Origin: an uncultured Verrucomicrobiota bacterium | GTDB taxonomy: Bacteria > Verrucomicrobiota > Verrucomicrobiia > Palsa-1439 | Assembly: GCA_903825695.1 (NCBI GenBank) | Contig: CAIKBP010000132.1 | Location: 1 to 15,660 of the forward strand | DNA length: 15,660 bases | Direction of reading: 5' to 3' | Shown here: piece by piece, positions 5,909 to 13,240 of the stretch | Layout of the letters: every line of letters starts with the position of its first letter | How positions within the stretch are numbered: the first letter of the stretch is position 1 | Program-made: the position numbers and the translations under genes | The notes under the pieces: generated by a model | Seen by the model: the letters and a program-made list of their open reading frames with translations, nothing else | Databases searched by the model: none | What the model was told of the DNA's origin: nothing

Positions 5909-6995
5909 GCGGTGCGCCATGCTGTTGCTCGGGGTCTTGAGCGCCGCAGCCACAGCCACGGCTGGTATTGTGCTCGAAACGATCAATCAGGAAGTCATCT
6001 CGATCTACAAAGAATCTTGTGACGCCATCGTTAGGGTGCATGCCGAGCGCGACCTGCAGTTCGGCAATTTTCCATTTGGCTCCAATCACCGCGTTGGGAC
6101 CGGGTTCTTCATCGACAGCAGCGGCCGGTTGTTGACTGCGGCGACAGTCGTGGAGGACTGCGATCGTTGTTGGATCGAGTGGCGCGGACAACGGTTGCCA
6201 GCGCGGGTTTTGGGGTGCGATCCACACACGAATCTCGCTCTGCTCCAAACCGACTTGGAACAGGCGGGCGAAGCGAAGCGAAGCACACCGGCCCTGCCAC
6301 TGGGCAACCCTGATGAATTGCGTGTCGGCTCGATGGTCATCGCCATCGGGTTTCCTTATGATTCGCCGAGTGCGCCGGTGGTGGGATTTGTCAACGGCTT
6401 CGATGTGAAGTGTGGGGGACACGTTTTCGCACTTCCGCACATACGCGCGAGCTGCAGCCTTAGCCCGGGCCAGGGCGGTGGTCCGTTGCTCAACGCGCGC
6501 GGCGAAGTGGTAGGACTGGTGGTGGCGTCACACCAAGGCGATCAATGTTACGCGCTGCCGGTTCGAGGACTAGAGAAGGTGGCGGCTGACATCATGCGCT
6601 ATGGAGAACCGCGTCATGGCTGGGTTGGTTTAGGTGTGGCGGAACGTCTGATTGAATTTCTGCCGGCAGCTTCGAATCAGTGGCAGGTGTTTGTCCAAGA
6701 AGTGTTTTCCAACACACCAGCGGCAGCAGCCGGCTTCCGCGAAGGCGATGTGGTGGCGAAAATCCACACCAATGACGTGCGACGGCTCGGCGACGTGTTG
6801 AACTCGGTTTTCTACTACCGTTGCGGTGAGACAACCGCTGTTACCGTGGTGCGCGACGGTCAGTCCAACCGGCTCAGTATCATACTCGGCTCCCGCCCGA
6901 AAGAGGTTATGGCTGAGCCCGCCTGGCGAATCACTCCGAATGCGCCGTCGAACCAAATGCCCGCAATGGTCCCGGCCGCAACCGGGCTTCGTTAA
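5883..6995 (+). CDS. Exported HtrA-like pseudoprotease with PDZ domain
   Basis: A 370-residue protein of the trypsin-fold HtrA/DegP/DegS family. Residues 1-28 form a signal peptide (basic SKR, then MLLLGVLSAAATATAG). Residues 70-235 are the protease fold, and residues 246-336 one PDZ domain (GWVGLGV, FVQEVF, AAGFREGDVV, NDVRRLGDVLN). Every catalytic position is lost: the His of the usual TNxHVV is Thr88 (TAATVV), the Asp of TDLAVL is Asn117 (TNLALL), and the Ser of GNSGGP is Gly198 (GQGGGP). The surrounding fold motifs are well kept and the frame is intact, so this looks like selected loss of activity, not decay. It lies in the same operon as an ECF sigma and its anti-sigma and is probably a periplasmic or exported binding partner of the pathway. 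ATGs at 5883 and 5886 are equally possible starts. Confidence 0.85.
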   Translation: MMGHASISKRCAMLLLGVLSAAATATAGIVLETINQEVISIYKESCDAIVRVHAERDLQFGNFPFGSNHRVGTGFFIDSSGRLLTAATVVEDCDRCWIEWRGQRLPARVLGCDPHTNLALLQTDLEQAGEAKRSTPALPLGNPDELRVGSMVIAIGFPYDSPSAPVVGFVNGFDVKCGGHVFALPHIRASCSLSPGQGGGPLLNARGEVVGLVVASHQGDQCYALPVRGLEKVAADIMRYGEPRHGWVGLGVAERLIEFLPAASNQWQVFVQEVFSNTPAAAAGFREGDVVAKIHTNDVRRLGDVLNSVFYYRCGETTAVTVVRDGQSNRLSIILGSRPKEVMAEPAWRITPNAPSNQMPAMVPAATGLR

Positions 6996-7005
6996 ACATG
7001 CTGCG

Positions 7006-7046
7006 AAAAACCAGCGGCATCGGGCCGATGTTTCCGTTGCGGTTTT
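7006..7046. terminator. Possible bidirectional terminator between converging genes
   Basis: AAAACC near 7007-7012 pairs with GGTTTT at 7041-7046, continued by GC/GC and an inner CATC/GATG stem. The A- and T-tracts at the two ends suit termination in both directions, between the pseudo-HtrA gene and the aldolase gene. The stem is imperfect and the T-tract short. Confidence 0.35.
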
Positions 7047-7062
7047 GCCACATCAAGATGAA

Positions 7063-8019
7063 TTAGTTCTTGCCGAGCGATGCGCGGACTTCATCGAGAT
7101 GGCCGGCGCTGCCGAGCATCTGGTTCTTCCCGGCGATCATCTTGGCGTATTCTTCCATGAACGGTATGCCAATGTCGCGCAGGTCGAACTTCTCTGGAAA
7201 ATCGCGGAAGAACTCACGATGGACACGGGTCCAGACGAGCCGGCCATCGGTATCGATGTTGACCTTGCAAACGCCCATCTTGCCGGCTTTGGCGAGGTCT
7301 TCCTCGGGCACGCCGCTGGCGTCCTTGAGTTTGCCGCCGGCGGCATTGATGCGTTCGACCTCCGATTTCGGCACGCTTGAGCTGCCGTGCAGAACCATTG
7401 GGAACCCGGGCAGCAACTTCCGAATCTTCTCGACCACTTCAAAGTGCAGACCTAGTTTCTTGCCCGGTTCGGCCTTGAACTTGAACGCGCCGTGGCTGGT
7501 GCCAATCGCCACGGCAAGCGAGTCGCACTTGCTGCGTTCCACGAATTCCACGGCCTGCGCCGGGTTGGTCAGTTTCACGGAGCCGACGATATCTTCCTCG
7601 ACACCACCGAGCTGGCCGAGTTCGGCCTCGACCGAAAGTCCCTTGGCGTGAGCCGCGTCTGCGACACGCTTTGTGATCTCGATGTTCTTCTCGAACGGTT
7701 CATGGCTGGCATCGATCATCACCGAGCTGTAGAAGCCGGACTTGATGCAGTCCATGCAGCTTTGCTCGTCGCCGTGGTCAAGGTGCACCGCGAAAATGGT
7801 TTCGGGAAAGATCTGGTCAGCAGCCCGGATGATGGCCTCAAGAAACCGTTTATCGGTGTACTTGCGAGCGCCCTTGGAAATCTGAATAATAAACGGCGCC
7901 TTACTCTGGAGGTTGCCGCGAAACAATCCCACGCACTGCTCCAAATTGTTGATGTTGTATGCGCCAATGGCGAACCGCCCGTATGCGACCTTGAACAATT
8001 GTGCTGTCGTTACAATCAT
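7063..8019 (-). CDS. fba: Class II fructose-bisphosphate aldolase
   Basis: A 318-residue zinc-dependent aldolase, which reversibly splits fructose 1,6-bisphosphate into dihydroxyacetone phosphate and glyceraldehyde 3-phosphate in glycolysis and gluconeogenesis. The (beta/alpha)8 barrel shows the catalytic Asp81 next to zinc ligand His82 (HLDHGD), Glu133 (EAELGQLGG), and the zinc ligands His176 (GTSHGAFK) and His211 (VLHGSSS). NIDTDGRLVWT near residue 255 supplies the phosphate-binding strand. Start: ATG at 8019 with AAGGAG eleven bases upstream. It lies downstream of mntP on the same strand with a 122-bp gap holding a likely promoter of its own. Related tagatose-bisphosphate aldolases share these motifs, so substrate is the main doubt. 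Codon use and GC match the host. Confidence 0.92.
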   Translation of the reverse strand: MIVTTAQLFKVAYGRFAIGAYNINNLEQCVGLFRGNLQSKAPFIIQISKGARKYTDKRFLEAIIRAADQIFPETIFAVHLDHGDEQSCMDCIKSGFYSSVMIDASHEPFEKNIEITKRVADAAHAKGLSVEAELGQLGGVEEDIVGSVKLTNPAQAVEFVERSKCDSLAVAIGTSHGAFKFKAEPGKKLGLHFEVVEKIRKLLPGFPMVLHGSSSVPKSEVERINAAGGKLKDASGVPEEDLAKAGKMGVCKVNIDTDGRLVWTRVHREFFRDFPEKFDLRDIGIPFMEEYAKMIAGKNQMLGSAGHLDEVRASLGKN

Positions 8020-8076
8020 TGTCTGAATTTCTCCTTCGTCGTCAGAACTTGTTACACAACGGATTCGTGCTAGCGG

Positions 8077-8105
8077 AAACTAATGGAGAGATTCCCCCGC
8101 GTCAA
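8077..8105 (-). promoter_or_regulatory. Possible promoter of the aldolase gene
   Basis: On the minus strand TTGACG (8105-8100) is followed after 17 bp by TAGTTT (8082-8077), about 58 bp before the start codon, leaving room for a leader with the AAGGAG site. The -10 match is partial. Confidence 0.35.
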
Positions 8106-8141
8106 ACCCGATTTTCGCGGTGCCGTGGCGCGCCCATCGAG

Positions 8142-8693
8142 TCAGCGCGAGAATAGAATACGCAGGCCAATGATGATCAAAATGACGCCGCCCACCAGTT
8201 CCATGCGCCTGCCCAAACCGCTGCGTAACCGGTTGCCAAGATGGACTCCAAGCAACGACAATCCCGCCGTCACCACACCGATCACGACGCTCGGATACCA
8301 AATTGAGATATGTAGCATCCCGAGGCCCAGCCCGACCGCCAACGCATCGATGCTCGTTGCCACGCTCAACGTCAGCAGCCGCATCCCGCGCGTTGGATCG
8401 GCTGGCAACTCATGTTCCTCGCGCCGGATCGCCTCGTACAACATATGCCCACCCACAAATGCCAGCAGCCCGAACACCACCCAGTTGTTGAATCCGCGAA
8501 TCACCTGCGCGAGGCTCGCGCCCAAGAACCAACCGACGATTGGCATCAAGAACTGAAAGAAGCCGAAGTAAAACGACAATCGCAGCGCCGGCCGCATCTT
8601 CTGGCCGTGTCCGCTGGTTCCAGCGCTCAGCGCCACCGCGAACGCGTCCATCGCCAAGCTGGCCGCGATCAGCAGTATTTCGAGGAAACTCAT
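8142..8693 (-). CDS. mntP: Manganese efflux pump MntP
   Basis: A 183-residue membrane protein, close to the family's usual length of about 190. Six membrane helices are apparent, arranged as two repeats of three. The first repeat opens with ASLAMDAFAVAL, containing the essential Asp16, and the second with SVATSIDALAVGLGLG, containing Asp116; these acidic residues in the membrane are the family hallmark and are thought to carry the metal. GGHMLYEAIR closes the first repeat. Role: export of excess Mn2+ from the cytoplasm. The ATG at 8693 aligns with the normal family N-terminus; an in-frame TTG at 8735 would add 14 unusual residues. It follows the small membrane gene at 8740-8901 by 46 bp and is probably cotranscribed. 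I see no clear yybP-ykoY manganese riboswitch upstream. Confidence 0.9.
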   Translation of the reverse strand: MSFLEILLIAASLAMDAFAVALSAGTSGHGQKMRPALRLSFYFGFFQFLMPIVGWFLGASLAQVIRGFNNWVVFGLLAFVGGHMLYEAIRREEHELPADPTRGMRLLTLSVATSIDALAVGLGLGMLHISIWYPSVVIGVVTAGLSLLGVHLGNRLRSGLGRRMELVGGVILIIIGLRILFSR

Positions 8694-8739
8694 ACGCGTA
8701 TTGCATTTGTAGCGGAGAACCAGTGCCCGCGACAACCAT

Positions 8740-8901
8740 TCACTCCAAATAATCCCGAGTGATCCGCCACCCGATGTACACGCCGACCATCGAGCCGATA
8801 CCGCTCAACACCCAAGCCGTCATGAGTCCAACCTTGTATCCAATCCACCATCCAATCCACCCGCCCGCAACCACCCCGATGATCTTCAATAGTTTATTCA
8901 T
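8740..8901 (-). CDS. Small glycine-rich membrane protein, 53 residues
   Basis: A short ORF from an ATG at 8901: a basic start (MNKLLK), a first hydrophobic segment IIGVVAGGWIGWWIGYKVG, a second one MTAWVLSGIGSMVGVYIGW, then a charged end RITRDYLE. Both segments hold GxxxG-type glycine zippers, which pack helices tightly, suggesting a helical hairpin that oligomerises in the inner membrane. Such little two-helix proteins are common and of unknown role. It lies immediately upstream of mntP on the same strand, so an accessory role in metal export is conceivable but unproven. Support: sensible membrane topology in a frame that stays open exactly between the divergent priA promoter region and mntP. 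The ribosome-binding site is poor. Confidence 0.6.
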   Translation of the reverse strand: MNKLLKIIGVVAGGWIGWWIGYKVGLMTAWVLSGIGSMVGVYIGWRITRDYLE

Positions 8902-8994
8902 CGCGCACCCGAACAATAATGATGTAGAGCGATACGTCGCATCACTCTTATGTTAACCGAAGTTTGCCGAACCGGCAACCGTCGCGAGTTTCGC

Positions 8995-9024
8995 TTCGTC
9001 CAGAATCGGCGGATACAGTAATAT
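8995..9024 (+). promoter_or_regulatory. Possible priA promoter, near-leaderless
   Basis: A good -10 box TAATAT lies at 9019-9024 with a weak -35 candidate TTCGTC at 8995-9000 (18-bp spacer). The GTG start follows nine bases after the -10, exactly as in the polyprenyl synthase gene, and there is no Shine-Dalgarno sequence. A small inverted repeat, TTGCCG-AAC-CGGCAA at 8964-8978, sits upstream and could be an operator. Confidence 0.4.
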
Positions 9025-9033
9025 GATCGGCAC

Positions 9034-11256
9034 GTGAGTAACGGTATTGCCAAAGTTGTTGTGGACCTAGCGTTGGACCGCGAGTTTGATTACCGAATTC
9101 CGCCAGCTTTGACGGACGCGGTACGCGTCGGTTCGCGCGTCGCTGTGCCGTTTGGCCGGACGCGAACACAGGGGTATGTGGTAGGGCTTGCTGACAGTTC
9201 ACCGCATGCAAAGTTAAAAGAAATCGCGGAGGTCGTCGGCAAGAAACCGCTGCTGAGCGACAAGATTCTCGAACTGACCCGTTGGATGGCCAGGTACTAC
9301 TGCTGTCGCGTCGAGCAGGCGGTGCGGTGCGCGTTGCCCGAAGTGGTGCGCAAGGCGCAGATCAGTTGGAAGGAACGCCAGTTCGTCAAACTTGGCACGG
9401 TTTCGCCAAAAGATCTCGCCGTGCTAGCCAAACGCGCCAAGGCGCAAGCGCGGATCATCGAGGCGTTGCGTGCCAACACCGAAGGCATGTTCGTGGCGCG
9501 GCTGTTGGAGCAAACCAATGCCAGCGCCGACGCCGTGAAAAAGCTCGCGGCAAAGGGTTACATCGAGGTCAGCGACCGCACGGAGGAACGCGACCCGTTC
9601 GGAGGCGAGGTGTTCCTGCCAACGGAGCCTCTGCCGCTGACAGCAGAGCAGCAGCTGGCATTGGATTTGTGTCGGGCTGCCATCGACAACATGGAAAAGC
9701 CGATTCTCATCCGCGGCGTTACCGGCAGCGGCAAGACCGAAGTGTATTTGCAGGCCATTGAGCACACGTTGCGACAGGGAAAGGATTCCATCGTACTCGT
9801 ACCGGAGATTTCGCTGACGCCGCAGACGGTGGAGCGGTTCCGCGCACGGTTCCCGCATCAGCAAATCACCGTGTTGCACAGCCATCTCAGCGAGGGCGAA
9901 CGCCATGATCAGTGGCACAAAGTGCGCGATGGCCAATCGCACATCGTCATCGGCGCGCGGTCGGCTGTGTTCGCGCCGGTGCAGGCGCTCGGCCTAATCG
10001 TAGTGGACGAGGAACACGAGAACACCTACAAACAGGAGGACGCACCTCGCTACAACGCACGCGACATTGCCGTTATGCGCGCCAAACTTGAAGGCGCGGC
10101 GGTCGTGCTCGGTTCGGCCACGCCGTCGCTGGAATCGTTCTACAACGCCCGGTGCGGCCGGTATTCGCTGGCGACATTGGGACGGCGCGTCGACAACAAG
10201 AAAATGCCGATTATCCGCATTATCGACATGCGGCAGGAGGCGATGCGCCAGAAGGGCACGTATGTGCTGTCCAACAGATTGCGCACGGCCATCGAGGCCC
10301 GGCTGGCAAAGAGCGAGCAGACGATTTTGTTTCTCAACCGACGCGGATACGCGACGCATATGTTTTGTCTAAAGTGTGGTTACGTTGCGAAGTGTCCGAA
10401 CTGCAGCATCGCGCTGACGTACCACCGGCGCGCCGAGGAATTGCGGTGTCACCTCTGCGGTCAAGTCGGTCCGGCTCCGAAGGTTTGCCCCGATCCGGCG
10501 TGTCGCAACCCGGCGATTCGCTACTCCGGCATGGGCACTGAGAAGGTTGAATCGGCAATTCAAAAGACGTTTCCGAAGGCGCGCGTGCAGCGGATGGATT
10601 CCGACATGATGACGAAGAAGACGCTGTATCGGGAAATTCTCGGCGCGTTCCGGGTCGGCAAGATCGATATCCTCATCGGTACGCAGATGATTGCGAAGGG
10701 CTTGCATTTCCCGAACGTCACGCTGGTCGGTATCATCTATGCCGACATGGCGCTTCACTTGCCGGATTTCCGCGCGAGCGAGCGGACGTTCCAGTTGCTC
10801 GTGCAGGTAGCCGGGCGGGCAGGGCGGGGCGACGTCGAGGGCGAGGTGATCGTGCAGAGTTTCACGCCGTTTCATCCTGCGGTGCGGTACGCGCAGCAAC
10901 ACGATTACGTCGGGTTCTACGATCAGGAGATTGAGTTTCGGCAGGAATTACGTTATCCGCCCGTTACACGCATGGCATGCCTGACGATCCGCAGTCGGAG
11001 CGAAAACAAGGCACAGTTCACCGCCATGGCGTTGGCAAAGGAACTTGATAAGCTGCTTGTAGATCAACACGCGCTGATGGGTGGGCCGACGCCCGCGCCG
11101 CTGGCGAGGATTCAGGGGTGCTACCGTTTCCAGATCATGCTCCGTACCGAACAAATCTTGCGGCTGACAGAAACACTTGGCAAAGTGCTGGCGAGATTCA
11201 AAGCGCCCGAAGATGTTACTGTGACCGTGGATATTGACCCGCTTTCGCTCTTATGA
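9034..11256 (+). CDS. priA: Primosomal protein N' (PriA replication-restart helicase)
   Basis: A 740-residue superfamily 2 DNA helicase that recognises abandoned replication forks and reloads the replisome. In order: the 3'-DNA-binding domain (VVVDLALDREFDYRIP, then GSRVAVPFGRTRTQGYVVG); a winged-helix region about 125-185; Walker A GVTGSGKTE at 228-236; the DEEH box at 325-328 (VVDEEHENTYKQ); SATPSLES at 361-368; and a zinc module at about 445-490 with paired cysteines (CLKCG, CPNC, CHLC, CPDPAC) inserted in the second helicase lobe. GTQMIAKGLHFPNVTLVG and AGRAGRG are helicase motifs V and VI. The GTG at 9034 is chosen because the family N-terminus begins right there. Its stop overlaps the next start (ATGA), so the glycosyltransferase is translationally coupled to it. 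Confidence 0.97.
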   Translation: MSNGIAKVVVDLALDREFDYRIPPALTDAVRVGSRVAVPFGRTRTQGYVVGLADSSPHAKLKEIAEVVGKKPLLSDKILELTRWMARYYCCRVEQAVRCALPEVVRKAQISWKERQFVKLGTVSPKDLAVLAKRAKAQARIIEALRANTEGMFVARLLEQTNASADAVKKLAAKGYIEVSDRTEERDPFGGEVFLPTEPLPLTAEQQLALDLCRAAIDNMEKPILIRGVTGSGKTEVYLQAIEHTLRQGKDSIVLVPEISLTPQTVERFRARFPHQQITVLHSHLSEGERHDQWHKVRDGQSHIVIGARSAVFAPVQALGLIVVDEEHENTYKQEDAPRYNARDIAVMRAKLEGAAVVLGSATPSLESFYNARCGRYSLATLGRRVDNKKMPIIRIIDMRQEAMRQKGTYVLSNRLRTAIEARLAKSEQTILFLNRRGYATHMFCLKCGYVAKCPNCSIALTYHRRAEELRCHLCGQVGPAPKVCPDPACRNPAIRYSGMGTEKVESAIQKTFPKARVQRMDSDMMTKKTLYREILGAFRVGKIDILIGTQMIAKGLHFPNVTLVGIIYADMALHLPDFRASERTFQLLVQVAGRAGRGDVEGEVIVQSFTPFHPAVRYAQQHDYVGFYDQEIEFRQELRYPPVTRMACLTIRSRSENKAQFTAMALAKELDKLLVDQHALMGGPTPAPLARIQGCYRFQIMLRTEQILRLTETLGKVLARFKAPEDVTVTVDIDPLSLL

Positions 11257-12482
11257 AACTACCGGTAATAGCGTTGGTGGTTGTGGTCGCAGTGGCGCTT
11301 GCTGTTCGATTGACCGCTCTAGCGCTGTTGCTGCCCGTGATGAAGCCTGATGTAGACATGGACTCCTACCATTCGCTTGCACGAAACATCGCTGCGGGAA
11401 AAGGTTTTGTCGCGCCTGCGCCAACTGGCGCTGAATTGCCTAATGTATCACGGACGCCGGTGTATCCGCTGTTTCTCGCAGCATTGATAAGGCTGGGCGG
11501 CGACCGACTCGGCCTGTTTCTTGCAGTGCAATGCGTGCTCGGTGCGGCGACGTGCTTATTGACGGTGATGCTGGCTTCTCGCTGGTTGTCGCGGCTTGGC
11601 GCGACGGTGGCGGGATTAATGATGGCGCTCGACCCGAATTCGGTTTTGCGGTGTGTCGACCTGCGCACGGATACATTGTTCACGCTGCTACTGGTGGCAG
11701 GCATGTGCCTTTTGGTGTGGCGGATGAACAAGTTGTGGGCGTGGGGTGGGGTTGGTCTGCTTTGGTCGCTGGCCACATTGTGCCGCCCTATCGCTGTCTG
11801 GTTGTGGGTGATCGGGTTGATCGCCGCTGTGCTGTACATTCCGACGTGGCAAAAGCGATGCGCATGTTTTTTGGTTCTTCTAACGGCACACCTTCCATTG
11901 GAAGGCGTTTGGGCGGCGCGCAACGCCGCGCTGACTGGACGTTGGTTCATTTCCACCATCGCCATCCACACGTTGCACATGTCTCAAGTAGCAGGGGTGA
12001 GGGCGGAACAGACCGGGCAAAGTTTGGAGGCCGTTCAGCGGGAATTTGAGCAGGAATATGGCGACGTGCAATTTGTCGCTGACCGCGCAGGATTCGTCCA
12101 GCAACTGCAGCGAATTCAACGTCACTCCGCTGAGGTTCTGGCCTCGGCGCCATCGATCGTCGCGAGGCAGACGATCGCTGGCTGGACCAGGGTCCTCTTT
12201 GGACCCGGGATACGAGGTTTGGAGAACAGTTTGCGCGATAGCAAGCCTTCGCGGCAGTGGTGGGGACCGGTTTATGGCGTCTGTTTAGTCGTCTGGCTCC
12301 TGGCTAGCGTAGTCGGCGTCATCTCTCTGCGACGCGAAGCGATCTTGCCGGCTCTGTTGGCGTTGTACTTCGTCGGCCTTGCAGCTGGCCCCGGCGTCAA
12401 CAGCCGTTATCGTGTGCCAGCTACGCCGATGATGGCCGTGCTTGCCGTGGCCGGTGTGAAGAAACTTAGGAAACAAAAATGA
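11253..12482 (+). CDS. GT-C fold membrane glycosyltransferase (family 39/ArnT-like)
   Basis: A 409-residue polytopic membrane protein with about ten hydrophobic segments, the first at 3-29. Just after it comes the acidic loop PDVDMDSYHSLARNIAAGKGF (31-51), the first extracytoplasmic loop in which GT-C enzymes keep their catalytic acidic residue. Then follows NVSRTPVYPLFLAALIRL, the family's R-x-P-x-Y-P motif. Such enzymes take a sugar from a polyprenyl-phosphate carrier and add it to a protein or lipid on the outer face of the membrane. Substrate is unknown. It overlaps priA upstream and bioD downstream by four bases each, so the three genes form one transcript although their functions have no obvious link. 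The C-terminus is basic (KKLRKQK). Confidence 0.8.
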   Translation: MKLPVIALVVVVAVALAVRLTALALLLPVMKPDVDMDSYHSLARNIAAGKGFVAPAPTGAELPNVSRTPVYPLFLAALIRLGGDRLGLFLAVQCVLGAATCLLTVMLASRWLSRLGATVAGLMMALDPNSVLRCVDLRTDTLFTLLLVAGMCLLVWRMNKLWAWGGVGLLWSLATLCRPIAVWLWVIGLIAAVLYIPTWQKRCACFLVLLTAHLPLEGVWAARNAALTGRWFISTIAIHTLHMSQVAGVRAEQTGQSLEAVQREFEQEYGDVQFVADRAGFVQQLQRIQRHSAEVLASAPSIVARQTIAGWTRVLFGPGIRGLENSLRDSKPSRQWWGPVYGVCLVVWLLASVVGVISLRREAILPALLALYFVGLAAGPGVNSRYRVPATPMMAVLAVAGVKKLRKQK

Positions 12483-13147
12483 AGTCCGGCCTGTTTGTGA
12501 CTGGAACCGACACTGGCGTCGGAAAGACCCACGTAACAGCGTTGCTGTTGGCAGAGTTGCGGCGACGCGGCGTGAAGGCGGCGGCATTTAAACCCATTTC
12601 CTGTGGCACAGGCGGGCGACATGACGCCGAGATTTACGCCAAGCTGATGGACTATGAGCAGACGCTCAATGCGCTTAATCCGGTTTACCTGCGTCATCCA
12701 TTGGCACCGAGCGTTGCGGCAAGGCTGGAACAGCAACGCATTGATTTGGCGGAAATACGTCGTGCCTACTCACAACTCACCACTCATTACTCAACCGTGT
12801 TTGTTGAAGGCGCCGGAGGACTACTGGTACCAATTAAGCGCGACTACTTCGTTGCCGATCTCGCTCGTGATCTCAGACTGCCAGTGTTGGTTGTTGCGCG
12901 GCTTGGTCTTGGCACGATCAATCATGCGCTGCTCACGGTGCGACAGGCGCAGGCGATGGGTTTACACGTCTGCGGCATCGTCCTCAACGACACGGTCGGT
13001 GGCCATCGTGGGTTAGCGGAGCAAACCAACATCAAGGAAGTGCCGCGCCTGTGCGGCGTGCCCTTGCTCGGTGTCGTGCCGCACGGGAAACGCGGCGCGG
13101 CAAAAGCGGCCCGAGAGATTTGCCGAAAGCTGGGTCTGTTGCGCTAA
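12479..13147 (+). CDS. bioD: Dethiobiotin synthetase
   Basis: A 222-residue ATP-dependent carboxylase that closes the ureido ring of dethiobiotin from 7,8-diaminopelargonate, CO2 and ATP, the penultimate step of biotin synthesis. Motifs: P-loop GTDTGVGKT at 9-17 (Lys16), the substrate/CO2 lysine region FKPISCG at 37-43 (Lys38), RHDAE at 47-51, VEGAGGLLVP at 109-118 for metal and phosphate, LGLGTINHALLT, and the late nucleotide motif GIVLND. Length fits the family. Other bio genes are not in the window. The start is set by the ATGA overlap with the glycosyltransferase. Its stop codon TAA lies directly at the boundary of an inserted gene cassette, yet the coding frame is intact. Confidence 0.93.
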   Translation: MKSGLFVTGTDTGVGKTHVTALLLAELRRRGVKAAAFKPISCGTGGRHDAEIYAKLMDYEQTLNALNPVYLRHPLAPSVAARLEQQRIDLAEIRRAYSQLTTHYSTVFVEGAGGLLVPIKRDYFVADLARDLRLPVLVVARLGLGTINHALLTVRQAQAMGLHVCGIVLNDTVGGHRGLAEQTNIKEVPRLCGVPLLGVVPHGKRGAAKAAREICRKLGLLR

Positions 13148-13240
13148 CGACGAGAACTGAGCCACGCCGGGCCGGTGATGTCAACCGCGAAAGCGGAACT
13201 GAAGCCACCAACCGGCATTGGCTCCAGTGACTTGTTAGGC
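13142..13240 (-). repeat. attC-like recombination site (integron cassette)
   Basis: Read on the minus strand, the site opens with the core GCCTAAC (13240-13234, matching RYYYAAC). It then has the arm ACTGGAGCCA, whose partner near the other end is TGGCTCAGT, leaving one bulged G. GCCGG/CCGGC follow, then a variable top with the tip CCGC-TTTC-GCGG, and the site closes with GTTAGCG (13148-13142). Outer CTAAC/GTTAG pair. A long imperfect hairpin, unpaired spacers next to the cores and an extra base in the arm beside the first core are the defining traits of attC sites. The last core departs from GTTRRRY, but those bases belong to the target, not to the cassette. Confidence 0.72.

Noticed and set aside
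7070..8073. Plus-strand ORFs opposite the aldolase and mntP genes
   Set aside because: Shadow frames of conserved genes with low-complexity Ser/Pro/Arg composition.
8694..9033. yybP-ykoY manganese riboswitch before mntP
   Set aside because: The space before mntP is filled by a small ORF, and the divergent region shows only a 6-bp inverted repeat, not the riboswitch core.
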